From: an uncultured Clostridia bacterium
Lineage (GTDB): Bacteria > Bacillota > Clostridia > TANB77 > CAG-508
Direction of reading: 5' to 3'
NCBI GenBank assembly: GCA_934130085.1
Contig: CAKOXK010000010.1
Coordinates: 1 to 62,114, forward strand
DNA: 62,114 nucleotides
In this document: positions 54,061 through 62,114 of the stretch, piece by piece
Numbering within the stretch: position 1 is the first letter of the stretch
Layout of the letters: each line of letters begins with the position of its first letter
The notes under the pieces: model-generated
The model's input: the letters and a program-made list of their open reading frames with translations, nothing else
What the model was told of the DNA's origin: nothing
Database searches by the model: none
Program-made: the position numbers and the translations under genes

Positions 54061-54081
54061 TCTAACTGATTGGTGTATTAT
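54053..54081 (+). promoter_or_regulatory. Promoter of the UDP-sugar pyrophosphorylase gene
   Basis: -35 TTGACT (54053-54058), 17 bp, -10 TATTAT (54076-54081). The -35 overlaps the stop codon region of the gene at 53620. Confidence 0.65.
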
Positions 54082-54087
54082 ATGAAA

Positions 54088-54165
54088 TATCTAAAGCATT
54101 TTTAGAGTGGCATGAAGTGTCTATCGTGGCCGAAGCCGTACAATTAATAATACAAAAAGGAGAAA
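54088..54165 (+). promoter_or_regulatory. Structured leader before the pyrophosphorylase gene
   Basis: The leader from about 54088 to the start codon contains three small hairpins (CTAAA/TTTAG, GGCA/TGTC, GTGGC/GCCGT) and a GC-rich block near 54112-54141 that is out of character with this AT-rich DNA. No known riboswitch class was matched. A regulatory element is possible. Confidence 0.35.
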
Positions 54166-55425
54166 ATGATGGACGAAAAGCTAAAGCAAGTAACAGATAT
54201 TTGCAATAAATACGACCAAGAGCAATTATTAGATGCTTATAAAAGAATCAAAGATGAAAAAGAAAGACAAGAATTTTTAGACAAAATACTGACAATAGAT
54301 TTCAAAAAAATCAATCAATTGTATAAAGAAACAAAAAAAGAGCAGGATTTCAATGAAGAAAATGTTAAGCCAATAAGCTATATAGATAAAAGCAAATTAA
54401 CAAAAGAGCAATATGATAAATATTACAAAATTGGTGAAAGAACAATTAAAGAAGGAAAGCTTGCAGTAGTTACAATGGCAGGTGGACAAGGAACCAGACT
54501 TGGACACAATGGTCCCAAAGGAACATTTGATTTAGGACTAGATAGCCATAAATCTATATTTGAAATCTTAACAGACACATTAAAAGAGGCAAGTGAAAAA
54601 TATAAAGTAAATATTCCATGGTATATAATGACAAGTGAAGAAAACAACGAGGCAACAGAAAAATTCTTTAAAGATCATAATTATTTTGGTTATCCAAAAA
54701 ATTGTATATCATTCTTCAAACAAGGCAGACTACCAATGGTTGATACCAATGGAAAAATACTTGTTGATGAAAACGGCAATATTAAAGAAGCAGCTGATGG
54801 GCATGGAGGAATATTTAGCTCGCTATTAAAAGACGGTGTTTTATATGATATGAAGGCAAGAAACGTAGAATGGGTATTTATTGGTGGAGTTGATAACGTA
54901 TTAGTAAAACCAGTAGATCCAGTTTTAATCGGAATATCAATAGAGAAACACGTATTAGCTGCAGGAAAGAGTATAGTAAAAGCAAACCCAACCGAGAAGG
55001 TAGGTGTATTTTGCAAACACAACGGAAAACCAAGTGTTGTAGAATACACAGAAATTAGTCCAAAAATGGCAGAAGAAAAAGCAAAAAATGGAGAATTAAA
55101 ATATGGAGAATCTCATATTTTATGTAACCAATTTAATATAAAAGCAATTGAACAACTAGGAAAGCAACAATTACCATACCATAAAGCATTCAAAAAAGCT
55201 AATTACACAGATAAAACAGGAAATGTTGTAATAGCTGATAAACCAAATGCATACAAGTTTGAGGCATTTTTATTTGATGCTTTTGAAAGTTTAGATGATA
55301 TAGTAGTAATGAGAGTAAAAAGAGAAGATGAATTTGCTCCAGTAAAAAATAAAGAAGGAGTAGATAGTCCAGAAACAGCAAGAAAACTATATATTGACTT
55401 TCATAACAAAGAAAGAAAACTCTAA
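54166..55425 (+). CDS. UTP:sugar-1-phosphate uridylyltransferase (UDPGP family)
   Basis: A 419-aa enzyme of the UDPGP/AGX type, which joins UTP and a sugar 1-phosphate (GlcNAc-1-P or glucose-1-P) to give the UDP-sugar and pyrophosphate. The pyrophosphorylase motif GGQGTRLGHNGPKG is near residue 105, and the sugar-binding GGVDNVLVKP is near 245. It is followed by a phosphohexomutase, which fits UDP-sugar supply for cell wall or glycan synthesis. AGGAG is close to ATG 54166; ATG 54169 has better spacing and may be the true start. The exact substrate is not resolved. Confidence 0.9.
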   Translation: MMDEKLKQVTDICNKYDQEQLLDAYKRIKDEKERQEFLDKILTIDFKKINQLYKETKKEQDFNEENVKPISYIDKSKLTKEQYDKYYKIGERTIKEGKLAVVTMAGGQGTRLGHNGPKGTFDLGLDSHKSIFEILTDTLKEASEKYKVNIPWYIMTSEENNEATEKFFKDHNYFGYPKNCISFFKQGRLPMVDTNGKILVDENGNIKEAADGHGGIFSSLLKDGVLYDMKARNVEWVFIGGVDNVLVKPVDPVLIGISIEKHVLAAGKSIVKANPTEKVGVFCKHNGKPSVVEYTEISPKMAEEKAKNGELKYGESHILCNQFNIKAIEQLGKQQLPYHKAFKKANYTDKTGNVVIADKPNAYKFEAFLFDAFESLDDIVVMRVKREDEFAPVKNKEGVDSPETARKLYIDFHNKERKL

Positions 55426-55613
55426 AACTTTATATATGAAGGATTAAAAAAGAAGCTAAAGAAAATAAAAAATAAATTAAGTAAAAAATATATACAAGTG
55501 AAAAGCAAATAAATCGTACATAATAAAATCATAAATAATAAAATCATACATATTCAAAAACATATATATATGTATATCTAAATATTAAAGTAGAGTATGA
55601 AAGGAATATTGGT

Positions 55614-57332
55614 ATGGAAGAATACATGAAAAAATACGAAGAATGGATTAACAGTCCAGACTTCGATGAAGAAACAAAAGAAGAATTAAAAAAGATAAAA
55701 GAAAATAAAAAAGAGATTGAAGATAGATTTTATAAAGAACTTGAATTTGGAACAGCAGGCCTTAGAGGAACTATGGGAGCAGGAACCAACAGAATGAATA
55801 AATACACAGTAGGAAGAGCAACACAAGGACTTGCAAATTACATAATAAAAATGCATGGAGAACAAAAAGGAGTAGTAATTGCGTATGATTCAAGGCACAT
55901 GTCAAAAGAATTCAGTCAAGAAGTTGCTAAAATATTAGCAGCAAACGGAATAAAAACGTACATATTTGAATCACTTAGACCAGTGCCAGAATTATCATTT
56001 TCAGTAAGAGCACTAAAATGCATATCAGGAATAATGATAACCGCAAGTCACAACCCACCAGAATATAACGGTTACAAAGTATATTGGGAGGATGGAGCAC
56101 AAATAGTTCCACCAAGCGACAAAGAAATAATAGAAGAAGTTAAAAAAACTAAATTCAGCGAAATAAAGAAAATATCAAAAGAAGAAGCAATAAAAAAAGG
56201 ATTATACAATGTTGTAGGAAAAGAAATAGATGATCTATTTATAAACAAATTAAAATCTTTAGTATTAAACAAAGAAGCAATAAAAGATCAAGGTGATAAA
56301 GTAAAAATTGTATACACACCATTGCACGGAACAGGAAATATACCGGTTCAAAGAGTATTACAAGAACTTGGATTCAAAAATGTATATGTAGTAAAAGAAC
56401 AAGAAAAGCCAGATGGAGATTTTCCAACAGTAGAATATCCTAATCCAGAAGATAAGAACGCATTCAAACTAGCACTAGAGCTTGCAAACAAAGTAGATGC
56501 AGATTTAATCTTAGCAAATGACCCTGATGCTGATAGAATTGGAATATATGTAAGAAAAGAAAAAGGAGAATACATTCCATACACAGGAAATATGTCTGCA
56601 GAATTATTATTAGAGTACGAACTTTCACAAAAAAAATTAAAGGGAATTTTACCTGAAAATGCTTGCATAATTACAACAATAGTATCAACAGACATGGCAA
56701 AAGCAATAGCAAAAGCCTACGGAATAAAAGAATTTGAAACTCTAACAGGATTTAAATGGATAGGAAAGAAAATAAGAGAACTTGAAAATAACAAATCATA
56801 CAAATTTGAATTCGGATTTGAGGAAAGTTATGGATGTATAATCAGTGATCACGCAAGAGATAAAGATGGAATATCAGCAGTAATGAGTACCTGTGAAGCA
56901 CTTGCATATTACAAATCTAAAGGACTTTCTTTATATGAGCAAACTCAAAAAATATATGAACAATATGGTTATTATAAAGAAGGACAAATATCAATAGTAC
57001 TAAAAGGTGCTGATGGGGCAAAAGAAATAAAAGAAAAGATGGACAACATGAGAGCAAATCCACCAAAAGAATTAGCCTCATTAAAAGTGCTAGAAGTTAG
57101 AGATTATGAAAAACATAAAATAGTTACAGAAAATGGAGAAGAAAAAGAAACAGACTTACCAACATCAAACGTGTTATACTACGACCTTGAAAACAACTCA
57201 TGGGCATGTGTAAGACCATCAGGAACAGAGCCAAAAATTAAATTTTACATGGGTGTTAAAGGAAAAGATAACGAAGATGCAGAACAAAAATTAGCAAAAC
57301 TAACAGAAGCAATGAAAAAATTCGTAGAATAA
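55614..57332 (+). CDS. Alpha-D-phosphohexomutase (phosphoglucomutase type)
   Basis: A 572-aa enzyme that moves the phosphate between C1 and C6 of a hexose. The phosphoserine loop is MITASHNPPEYNGYK (Ser145), the metal-binding loop is DPDADRIG, the sugar-binding loop is GFEESYG, and the phosphate-binding loop is RPSGTEPKIK. All four are intact. Size and the N-terminal EFGTAGLRGTMGAG fit the PGM2/YbbT-like group. It lies 188 bp behind the pyrophosphorylase gene and so probably supplies its sugar 1-phosphate. The AAAGGA site precedes ATG. Confidence 0.94.
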   Translation: MEEYMKKYEEWINSPDFDEETKEELKKIKENKKEIEDRFYKELEFGTAGLRGTMGAGTNRMNKYTVGRATQGLANYIIKMHGEQKGVVIAYDSRHMSKEFSQEVAKILAANGIKTYIFESLRPVPELSFSVRALKCISGIMITASHNPPEYNGYKVYWEDGAQIVPPSDKEIIEEVKKTKFSEIKKISKEEAIKKGLYNVVGKEIDDLFINKLKSLVLNKEAIKDQGDKVKIVYTPLHGTGNIPVQRVLQELGFKNVYVVKEQEKPDGDFPTVEYPNPEDKNAFKLALELANKVDADLILANDPDADRIGIYVRKEKGEYIPYTGNMSAELLLEYELSQKKLKGILPENACIITTIVSTDMAKAIAKAYGIKEFETLTGFKWIGKKIRELENNKSYKFEFGFEESYGCIISDHARDKDGISAVMSTCEALAYYKSKGLSLYEQTQKIYEQYGYYKEGQISIVLKGADGAKEIKEKMDNMRANPPKELASLKVLEVRDYEKHKIVTENGEEKETDLPTSNVLYYDLENNSWACVRPSGTEPKIKFYMGVKGKDNEDAEQKLAKLTEAMKKFVE

Positions 57333-57357
57333 AGAAAAAATCTGAGAGGAGGAGCAA

Positions 57358-58077
57358 ATGCAAAGAATAGAAGGCCTTATGAGAAGAGCTATAGAAGACT
57401 ACGATATGATACAAGAAGGCGATAAAATTGCAGTTGCCCTTTCTGGAGGAAAAGACTCAATCACACTATTATACTCACTAAAAAATTTATCAAAATATTA
57501 CCCAAAAAAGTTTGAAGTAATTGCAATGACCATAAATCCCGGATTTGAAGGCTTTGATGAAGAAATACTAAATCAAATATGCAAAAAAATAGATGTGGAA
57601 TTAGTAATAATAAAAACAAACATAAAACAAATAGTATTTGATGAAAGAAAAGAGAAAAATCCATGCTCATTATGTGCAAATTTAAGGAGAGGAACACTAA
57701 ACACAGAGGCAAAAAAACATGGATGCAATAAAATTGCTCTAGGCCATAATGAGGACGATGTACTAGAAACATTTTTAATGAACTTAATATATGCAGGAAG
57801 GATAGGAACATTCTCGCCAATAAGTTACATGGATAGATCTGAAATGACACTAATTAGACCCCTAATATATGTGCCAGAGAAACTAACAAAAAGCTTCATA
57901 AAAAAGAATGAAATAAAAATCATGCCCAAAGTATGTAAAATGGATGGAACATCAAAAAGAGAATATGCATTGAACTTATTAAAACAACTAGAAATAAATA
58001 ACAAGCAAACAAGAGCAAATATGATAGGTGCGATAAAAAGAAAAGAATTAGACGGATGGAAAGAAACAGAAAACTAA
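57358..58077 (+). CDS. TtcA-like PP-loop tRNA thiolase
   Basis: A 239-aa ATP-dependent sulfur-transfer enzyme of the TtcA family. The PP-loop is LSGGKDS (28-34), the cysteine pair is NPCSLCANLRRG (Cys103, Cys106), and LGHNEDDVLETFLMNL is the conserved helical stretch. TtcA introduces 2-thiocytidine at position 32 of tRNA and binds a [4Fe-4S] cluster through the CxxC and a further Cys, here perhaps Cys near KVCKMDG. AGGAGG ribosome-binding site precedes ATG. It is 26 bp behind the phosphohexomutase gene, so they may be co-transcribed. Confidence 0.88.
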   Translation: MQRIEGLMRRAIEDYDMIQEGDKIAVALSGGKDSITLLYSLKNLSKYYPKKFEVIAMTINPGFEGFDEEILNQICKKIDVELVIIKTNIKQIVFDERKEKNPCSLCANLRRGTLNTEAKKHGCNKIALGHNEDDVLETFLMNLIYAGRIGTFSPISYMDRSEMTLIRPLIYVPEKLTKSFIKKNEIKIMPKVCKMDGTSKREYALNLLKQLEINNKQTRANMIGAIKRKELDGWKETEN

Positions 58078-58118
58078 GAATAAAAATAGAATAACATGCA
58101 AAGAAAGAAATAAAAAAT

Positions 58119-58194
58119 GTGCTATTAGCTCATCTGGATAGAGCATAAGTTTCCTAAACTTACGAGGGGGGTTCGAGTCCCTCATGGCACACCA
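58119..58194 (+). tRNA. tRNA-Arg (anticodon CCT)
   Basis: A 76-nt cloverleaf with acceptor stem GTGCTAT/ATGGCAC, anticodon stem TAAGT/ACTTA, loop TTCCTAA (anticodon CCT, reads AGG) and an encoded CCA. Downstream is a perfect terminator. Confidence 0.93.
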
Positions 58195-58195
58195 G

Positions 58196-58238
58196 AAAAA
58201 AAGTAGAAATGTTGAAAAAACAATATTTCTACTTTTTT
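58196..58238 (+). terminator. Terminator after tRNA-Arg
   Basis: AAAAAAGTAGAAAT and ATTTCTACTTTTTT form a long stem immediately downstream of the tRNA. Confidence 0.85.
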
Positions 58239-58455
58239 AGTTTCAATTTGTACAGAAAAAATATTTGAAATAATATAACATTTAATCTTTTAATTAATTG
58301 ATTAACAAAATATATAATGCTATAATCATAACTGTATAAAGAAAAAAATTAAAAACTATAGAAAATAAATAACTTATATTATAAAACCATACGCATATTA
58401 TAAATTACAGAAAATAATATTTAAAGAAAATATAAAAGAATAAAAAGGAATATTT

Positions 58456-60039
58456 ATGAGTGAAAATTTAAAAAAAGTGAAATTAGATAAAGACAAAATA
58501 CCAATATCAAGAGGCACAAAAATAAAAATAGCAATTATTATTTTTATAATACTACTAATTTTTTCTACAATATTTAGCCTAATCAATATAGGAAACAATA
58601 AAATTCATCACAATATAGAAATATCAAAAATAAATATGTCTGGAAAACAAACAGAAGAAGCACAAGAAGAATTAAATAAAAAAATAAGAGAAAAAGAGCT
58701 AAGCAAAATCACACTAAAAGAAACAGAACAAAATTACGAAACGACAATATCTTTTGAACAATTAAACATATCAAGAAATATTTCAAAAGCAATACAAGAA
58801 GCATACGGAGTAGGAAGAAATTCAAACATAATTATAAACAACTACAATATCTTATCAACATATATGATAAAAAGAAACATTGAAATTGAAACTTCAATAA
58901 AAGAAGAATCAATAGACAATATTATAAACGAGATAGAATCAAAACTTCCAAACGTGAAAAAAGAAAGTACATATTCAATTGAAGGAAATACGCTACTTAT
59001 AAAAAAAGGTAAAAAGGGAGTAGTTATAAAAAAAGAAGAACTAAAAAACAAAATAATTGAAACTATAAAAGACCTACAAGACACACAAAACACAATAGAA
59101 ATTCCATTAGAAGAAAAAGAACCTGAACCAATAAACCTAGATAGAATAATAAATGAAATAAAAAAAGAAGCAAAAGATGCATACATAACAGAAGAACCGC
59201 TAAAAGTTCATGCGGAGGAAAATGGCATAGACTTAGACATAACAGAAGATGAAGCGAAAAAAATGCTAGAAGAAAATAAAGAAGAATATGAAATACCATT
59301 AAAAATAACAGAGCCACAAATAACAGTAGCAAGTTTAGGAGAAAAAGCATTTACAGACAAATTATCAACATTTACAACCAACTATGATGCAAGTAACATA
59401 AACAGAAACAACAACCTAGTACTTGCAGCAGAAAAGTTAAATGATACAATAGTGAACCCTGGAGAAACATTCTCATACAACCAAACAATAGGAGAAAGAA
59501 CTATTTCAGCAGGATTTAAAAAAGCCAATGCTTATGCAGGAGGAAATGTAGTTTTAGATGTTGGAGGAGGAATATGTCAGTTATCTTCTACATTATATAA
59601 TGCAGCGCTACTAGCAGATGTAAATATAGTGGAAAGACATAATCATTCATTCAAAACATCATACTTAGATGCTGGAAGAGATGCCACAGTATCATGGGGA
59701 GCATTAGACTTCAAATTTGAAAACAACAGAAATTACCCAATAAAAATAAAAGCAACAGCAGGAGAAGGCGTAGTAACAGTTGAATTTTACGGAATAAAAG
59801 AAGAAAAAGACCAAACGGTACTAATAGAATCAAAAGTAACAAATATAATTAAGCAAAAAGTAGAATATAAAAAAGATACAACTTTGAAGCCGGGAGAAGA
59901 AATTATTGAAAGAGCAGGAGAAGATGGTTGCACATCAGAAACATATAAAACAACATTAAAAAATGGAGTAATAACATCAAAAACACTAATCTCACAAGAT
60001 ACATACAACCAGCTATCTAAAATAATAAGAAAAAATTAA
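58456..60039 (+). CDS. VanW family protein (PG-binding_4 and VanW domains)
   Basis: A 527-aa envelope protein. One N-terminal transmembrane helix (about 25-45, IIIFIILLIFSTIFSLI) is followed by two repeated PG-binding_4-like regions (about 60-290) rich in charged residues. The VanW domain (about 305-455) has TFTTNYDASNINR, GETFSYN, GGGICQLSSTLYNAALLA and RNHSF-like HNHSFKTSYLDAGRDATVSW. The C-terminal part resembles a G5 domain (IKQKVEYKKDTTLKPGEE). Its role is likely cell-wall binding or remodelling; the exact function is unknown. Start ATG 58456 after AAAAGGA. Confidence 0.9.
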   Translation: MSENLKKVKLDKDKIPISRGTKIKIAIIIFIILLIFSTIFSLINIGNNKIHHNIEISKINMSGKQTEEAQEELNKKIREKELSKITLKETEQNYETTISFEQLNISRNISKAIQEAYGVGRNSNIIINNYNILSTYMIKRNIEIETSIKEESIDNIINEIESKLPNVKKESTYSIEGNTLLIKKGKKGVVIKKEELKNKIIETIKDLQDTQNTIEIPLEEKEPEPINLDRIINEIKKEAKDAYITEEPLKVHAEENGIDLDITEDEAKKMLEENKEEYEIPLKITEPQITVASLGEKAFTDKLSTFTTNYDASNINRNNNLVLAAEKLNDTIVNPGETFSYNQTIGERTISAGFKKANAYAGGNVVLDVGGGICQLSSTLYNAALLADVNIVERHNHSFKTSYLDAGRDATVSWGALDFKFENNRNYPIKIKATAGEGVVTVEFYGIKEEKDQTVLIESKVTNIIKQKVEYKKDTTLKPGEEIIERAGEDGCTSETYKTTLKNGVITSKTLISQDTYNQLSKIIRKN

Positions 60040-60061
60040 AGAAACAACACAAGGAGCAACT

Positions 60062-60724
60062 ATGAACAATATTTATGGAATGATTTTTTCCATTTTATAT
60101 ATAGGCACAGTAATATTTATATCAACACTATTCACAAAAGCAGGAAAAGAAGCAAGCAGAAAATTTATCCACATAATGTTATCAAATTGGTGGATAATTG
60201 CCATGGTATTTTTCGATAATGCCATATCAGCAGCATTACTTCCAGCAATTTTCGTAATAGTTAATTACTTATCATATAAATATGACATAATAAAATCAAT
60301 GGAAAGGGACGATGAACCAAAAAGTTCACGTACACTTGGAACAGTTTATTACGCAATCAGCCTATTAGTAATTTCAATCTTAACATTTGGAATACTTAAA
60401 AATCCACTTCTAGGACTAGTAGGAATTGCAGTTATGGGATATGGAGACGGATTTGCTGCAATAGCAGGAAAAGGAATCAAAAGTAGACACTTTAAAATAT
60501 TTGGATCAGACAAAAGCCTAGCCGGAAGTACAACCATGTTCATAATCTCATTAATAATTATTGCAGGTGGAATGGTGTACATGAATATAGCTAATTGGCC
60601 AATAAAAGCCATACTAACAGCAATAGTAGCAACTTTGCTAGAAGCTATCTCACCAAAAGGAACAGACAACCTAACAGTACCAATAATAACAACGATTGTA
60701 ACATGGATATGCACAATAATATAA
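60062..60724 (+). CDS. Diacylglycerol/polyprenol kinase family membrane protein
   Basis: A 220-aa integral membrane protein with about six hydrophobic helices. Motifs of the CTP-dependent SEC59/DGK1/VTE5 kinase family are present: SRKFIHIML near residue 32, LGTVYYAIS near 91, GYGDGFAAIAGKGI near 125 and FGSDKSLAGSTTMF near 150. Such enzymes phosphorylate isoprenoid alcohols, phytol or diacylglycerol. It follows the VanW gene by 22 bp and ends at a bidirectional hairpin. The lipid substrate is unknown. Confidence 0.85.
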   Translation: MNNIYGMIFSILYIGTVIFISTLFTKAGKEASRKFIHIMLSNWWIIAMVFFDNAISAALLPAIFVIVNYLSYKYDIIKSMERDDEPKSSRTLGTVYYAISLLVISILTFGILKNPLLGLVGIAVMGYGDGFAAIAGKGIKSRHFKIFGSDKSLAGSTTMFIISLIIIAGGMVYMNIANWPIKAILTAIVATLLEAISPKGTDNLTVPIITTIVTWICTII

Positions 60725-60753
60725 AAAAGGAATGAAAAAACATTCCTTTTTTT
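60723..60753. terminator. Bidirectional terminator
   Basis: AAAAAAGGAATG and CATTCCTTTTTTT form a 12-bp stem with an AAAAAA loop. It serves the plus-strand kinase-like gene and is close to the end of the minus-strand pilin-like gene. Confidence 0.8.
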
Positions 60754-60809
60754 ATGTAAGATAGAATATTTATAAATAATTATTATGGCTAAAAAGATTT
60801 AATATTTTA

Positions 60810-60940
60810 CTAAATATAAAATACAGTAATTTGGAAATACAAAGTACCCTCTTGAGAAGTGTCTCTATAAATTGTTACTGCACTAGAGGAGTAACTTACA
60901 GACACATTTCCAGAAGCGTAACTTCCGGTTATAAAGATTA
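60810..60940 (-). other. Displaced 3' end of the pilin-like gene (frameshifted)
   Basis: Another minus-strand frame reads FITGSYASGNVSVSYSSS and continues to a stop at 60810. This is compositionally like the end of the pilin-like protein, whose own frame instead ends in an aberrant basic tail at 60883. It appears to be the original C-terminus, displaced by a single-base insertion near 60930-60940. Confidence 0.6.
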
Positions 60941-62019
60941 ACAATGCCTGCGCCAACAATCGTTCCAGAAATCCCAAGTTGAGATGCGGAATAAGTAATT
61001 GTGCTACCACCATTGATATATCTACGACCAGTTGATGCAGTTTTGATAGAAACACTAGATTTACCAGCATTATAACCAGAAGTATAATTTGAATCATATT
61101 GAGATTGTGTATATTTATATCCGGTAATATTATTTATATCAGAAATTGATGCACATACCTCTGGATAGTTTGATGATGCATTCGTTAAATAAGCTCCTTG
61201 AGTTGTTCTTAAATAGACATTGCTTTCATCTGAACTAACGGAAACAGCTTTCGTTATTGCTGAATGATTTACCATAGTTCCGGTCAATCCAACTCCTGCT
61301 GATGTTGAGAATGTTGCTCCTGCTAAAACCTGAGAGGCAGTTGCATTTCCTGTTGCTTGCTTTGATTTTAAGGTATTAATTTGACTTTCTAAACTCTCCT
61401 TTTCTTTGGTTAAATCAGTTATCTTATTATCCTTATTTTTTATTTGATTATTCAAATCTGATATTGTTGAATTTGTTTCGTTCTGTTGTTTTTTTAAGTC
61501 ATTCACTTGTTGCTGTAATTGTTCTTTTTCTTGCTTTTCTTGTTGGATTTGAGCTGTTAGGCTATCAACCTCATTTTGCAAGTCTTCAATTTGCTTCTTC
61601 AATTCATCAGTATTTTCAGAACTCCCACTGCCTGAACCACCACTCGTTGAATTGCCACCTGTTGATTGATTCCCACCACTAGATGAACCACTTGAGCTTG
61701 AGCTATTAGATACTTTATCAATTTCTTGCTCTGCTTGATTTAAAGCAAACTGTTCTTGTAATGCCTTATTCTGATACTTTTCACTTGCTAGCTTTGATTG
61801 TTTTATGATTCCATTATCATCTAGAGCTAACTTTATTGTTACACCTGCTAAAATTAGAAGAACAATAATTGTAATGACAAGAGACATGATTGTAACGCCT
61901 CTTTCCTTAAATTTCTGGTTAGATAATTGGTGATTGTACTTATATTTATTATTCTTTATATTACTATAAATATGTTTATCTATATTGTGTTTACTATCTA
62001 ATTTTGTAATTTTTTTCAA
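60883..62019 (-). CDS. Pilin-like coiled-coil surface protein (3' frameshifted)
   Basis: A 378-aa protein. Residues about 40-75 form a type IV pilin-like N-terminus: KERGVTIMSLVITIIVLLILAG, with a Gly before the hydrophobic helix suitable for prepilin peptidase. A Ser/Gly-rich linker (about 105-132) leads to a long coiled coil (about 136-218, DELKKQIEDLQNEVDSL). The C-terminal part (about 220-378) resembles a surface adhesin-type domain (YNAGKSSVSIKTAS), and its last 15-20 residues come from a shifted frame. TTG 62019 follows AAGGAGG. It may be a tethered surface fibre or an attachment protein; whether it is functional is unclear because of the frameshift. Confidence 0.7.
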   Translation of the reverse strand: MKKITKLDSKHNIDKHIYSNIKNNKYKYNHQLSNQKFKERGVTIMSLVITIIVLLILAGVTIKLALDDNGIIKQSKLASEKYQNKALQEQFALNQAEQEIDKVSNSSSSSGSSSGGNQSTGGNSTSGGSGSGSSENTDELKKQIEDLQNEVDSLTAQIQQEKQEKEQLQQQVNDLKKQQNETNSTISDLNNQIKNKDNKITDLTKEKESLESQINTLKSKQATGNATASQVLAGATFSTSAGVGLTGTMVNHSAITKAVSVSSDESNVYLRTTQGAYLTNASSNYPEVCASISDINNITGYKYTQSQYDSNYTSGYNAGKSSVSIKTASTGRRYINGGSTITYSASQLGISGTIVGAGIVNLYNRKLRFWKCVCKLLL

Positions 62020-62083
62020 AACAAAAACCTCCTTGCAAAATCTCTTTATCCATTGATATTACTAGCTTTATTCCACTTTTTGC

Positions 62084-62114
62084 TTTTTAATTAATCTTTT
62101 AGATTAATTAAAAA
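62084..62114. terminator. Terminator at the window edge
   Basis: TTTTTAATTAATC and GATTAATTAAAAA form a perfect hairpin that is cut by the end of the window. It probably terminates an unseen neighbouring gene. Confidence 0.65.

Noticed and set aside
54074..54154. Closing stem TGTATTAT/ATAATACA of a riboswitch before the pyrophosphorylase gene
   Set aside because: The left arm coincides with the -10 box, so it would not be in the transcript. Only the inner hairpins are retained.

Overview
The window is the replication-origin region of an AT-rich, spore-forming, low-GC Firmicute, most likely an uncultured gut Clostridia lineage. The evidence is the canonical order gyrB-recF-dnaN-oriC-dnaA // rpmH-rnpA-yidD-yidC-jag-mnmE-mnmG-rsmG-parA-parB, a DnaD plus DnaI/DnaC-type helicase-loader pair, and sporulation genes (spmA, spmB, spoIIR, gerM-like). 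No rRNA, phage, CRISPR array, transposase or relaxase was recognised. The taxonomic placement is inference.

Layout. 0.1-3.1 kb: a membrane histidine kinase and an HD-GYP response regulator. 3.3-7.3 kb: HU, three tRNAs (Lys-Glu-Thr operon), a small carbohydrate-binding protein, a LexA/CI-like repressor, a FabG-like reductase and a DUF1858 protein. 7.4-10.9 kb (+): half of a type IV secretion-like system (small membrane protein, VirD4-like coupling ATPase, VirB2-like pilin, VirB6/TrbL-like channel protein, PrgI/VirB3-like protein). 11.2-13.2 kb: DnaD-like and DnaI/DnaC-like replication proteins behind a cluster of iteron-like AT-rich repeats. 13.3-23 kb (-): gyrA and gyrB, separated by the other half of the secretion system (a separate VirB4 N-terminal domain, the VirB4 ATPase, a TadZ/CpaE-like ATPase and an unknown protein). 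23-27.2 kb (-): recF, dnaN, oriC, dnaA. oriC has nine DnaA-box-like sites, a DnaA-trio tract and a flanking inverted repeat. 27.5-36.8 kb (+): rpmH through parB and DUF4446. 36.8-39.4 kb: a gene desert with about 480 bp of A-rich simple repeat. 39.4-44.7 kb (-): two tRNA-Ser, a YqeG phosphatase and a giant 2-hydroxyacyl-CoA dehydratase activase-type protein. 45-49.3 kb (+): GerM-like, an N6-adenine methyltransferase (apparently leaderless), rsmI, spmA, spmB. 49.3-53.4 kb: a possible non-coding RNA on +, then rlmH, a YycJ hydrolase, murA and spoIIR on -. 53.6-60.7 kb (+): an unknown small protein, a UDP-sugar pyrophosphorylase, a phosphohexomutase, a TtcA-like thiolase, tRNA-Arg, a VanW protein and a polyprenol/diacylglycerol-kinase-like protein. 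60.8-62 kb (-): a pilin-like coiled-coil protein with a 3' frameshift.

How the genes fit together. The core is chromosome replication (DnaA, DnaN, RecF, gyrase, helicase loader), segregation (ParAB, HU), tRNA modification (MnmEG, RsmG, RsmI, RnpA, TtcA-like) and envelope or spore functions (YidC, MurA, SpmAB, SpoIIR, VanW). The most unusual part is the relaxase-less type IV secretion-like module woven between the gyrase genes and the helicase-loader pair, a few kb from oriC. It has the motor and inner-membrane parts of a conjugation machine but no visible mobilisation or integration genes. It may therefore be a resident apparatus rather than an integrated element. That conclusion is inference and depends on whether the synteny is conserved in relatives.

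Strand composition changes across oriC: + strand genes left of the origin are T-rich, and those well to the right are A-rich. Several genes use TTG or GTG starts. Start coordinates were chosen from visible Shine-Dalgarno sites. Where an extended reading frame exists upstream of the chosen start, this is noted in the entry.
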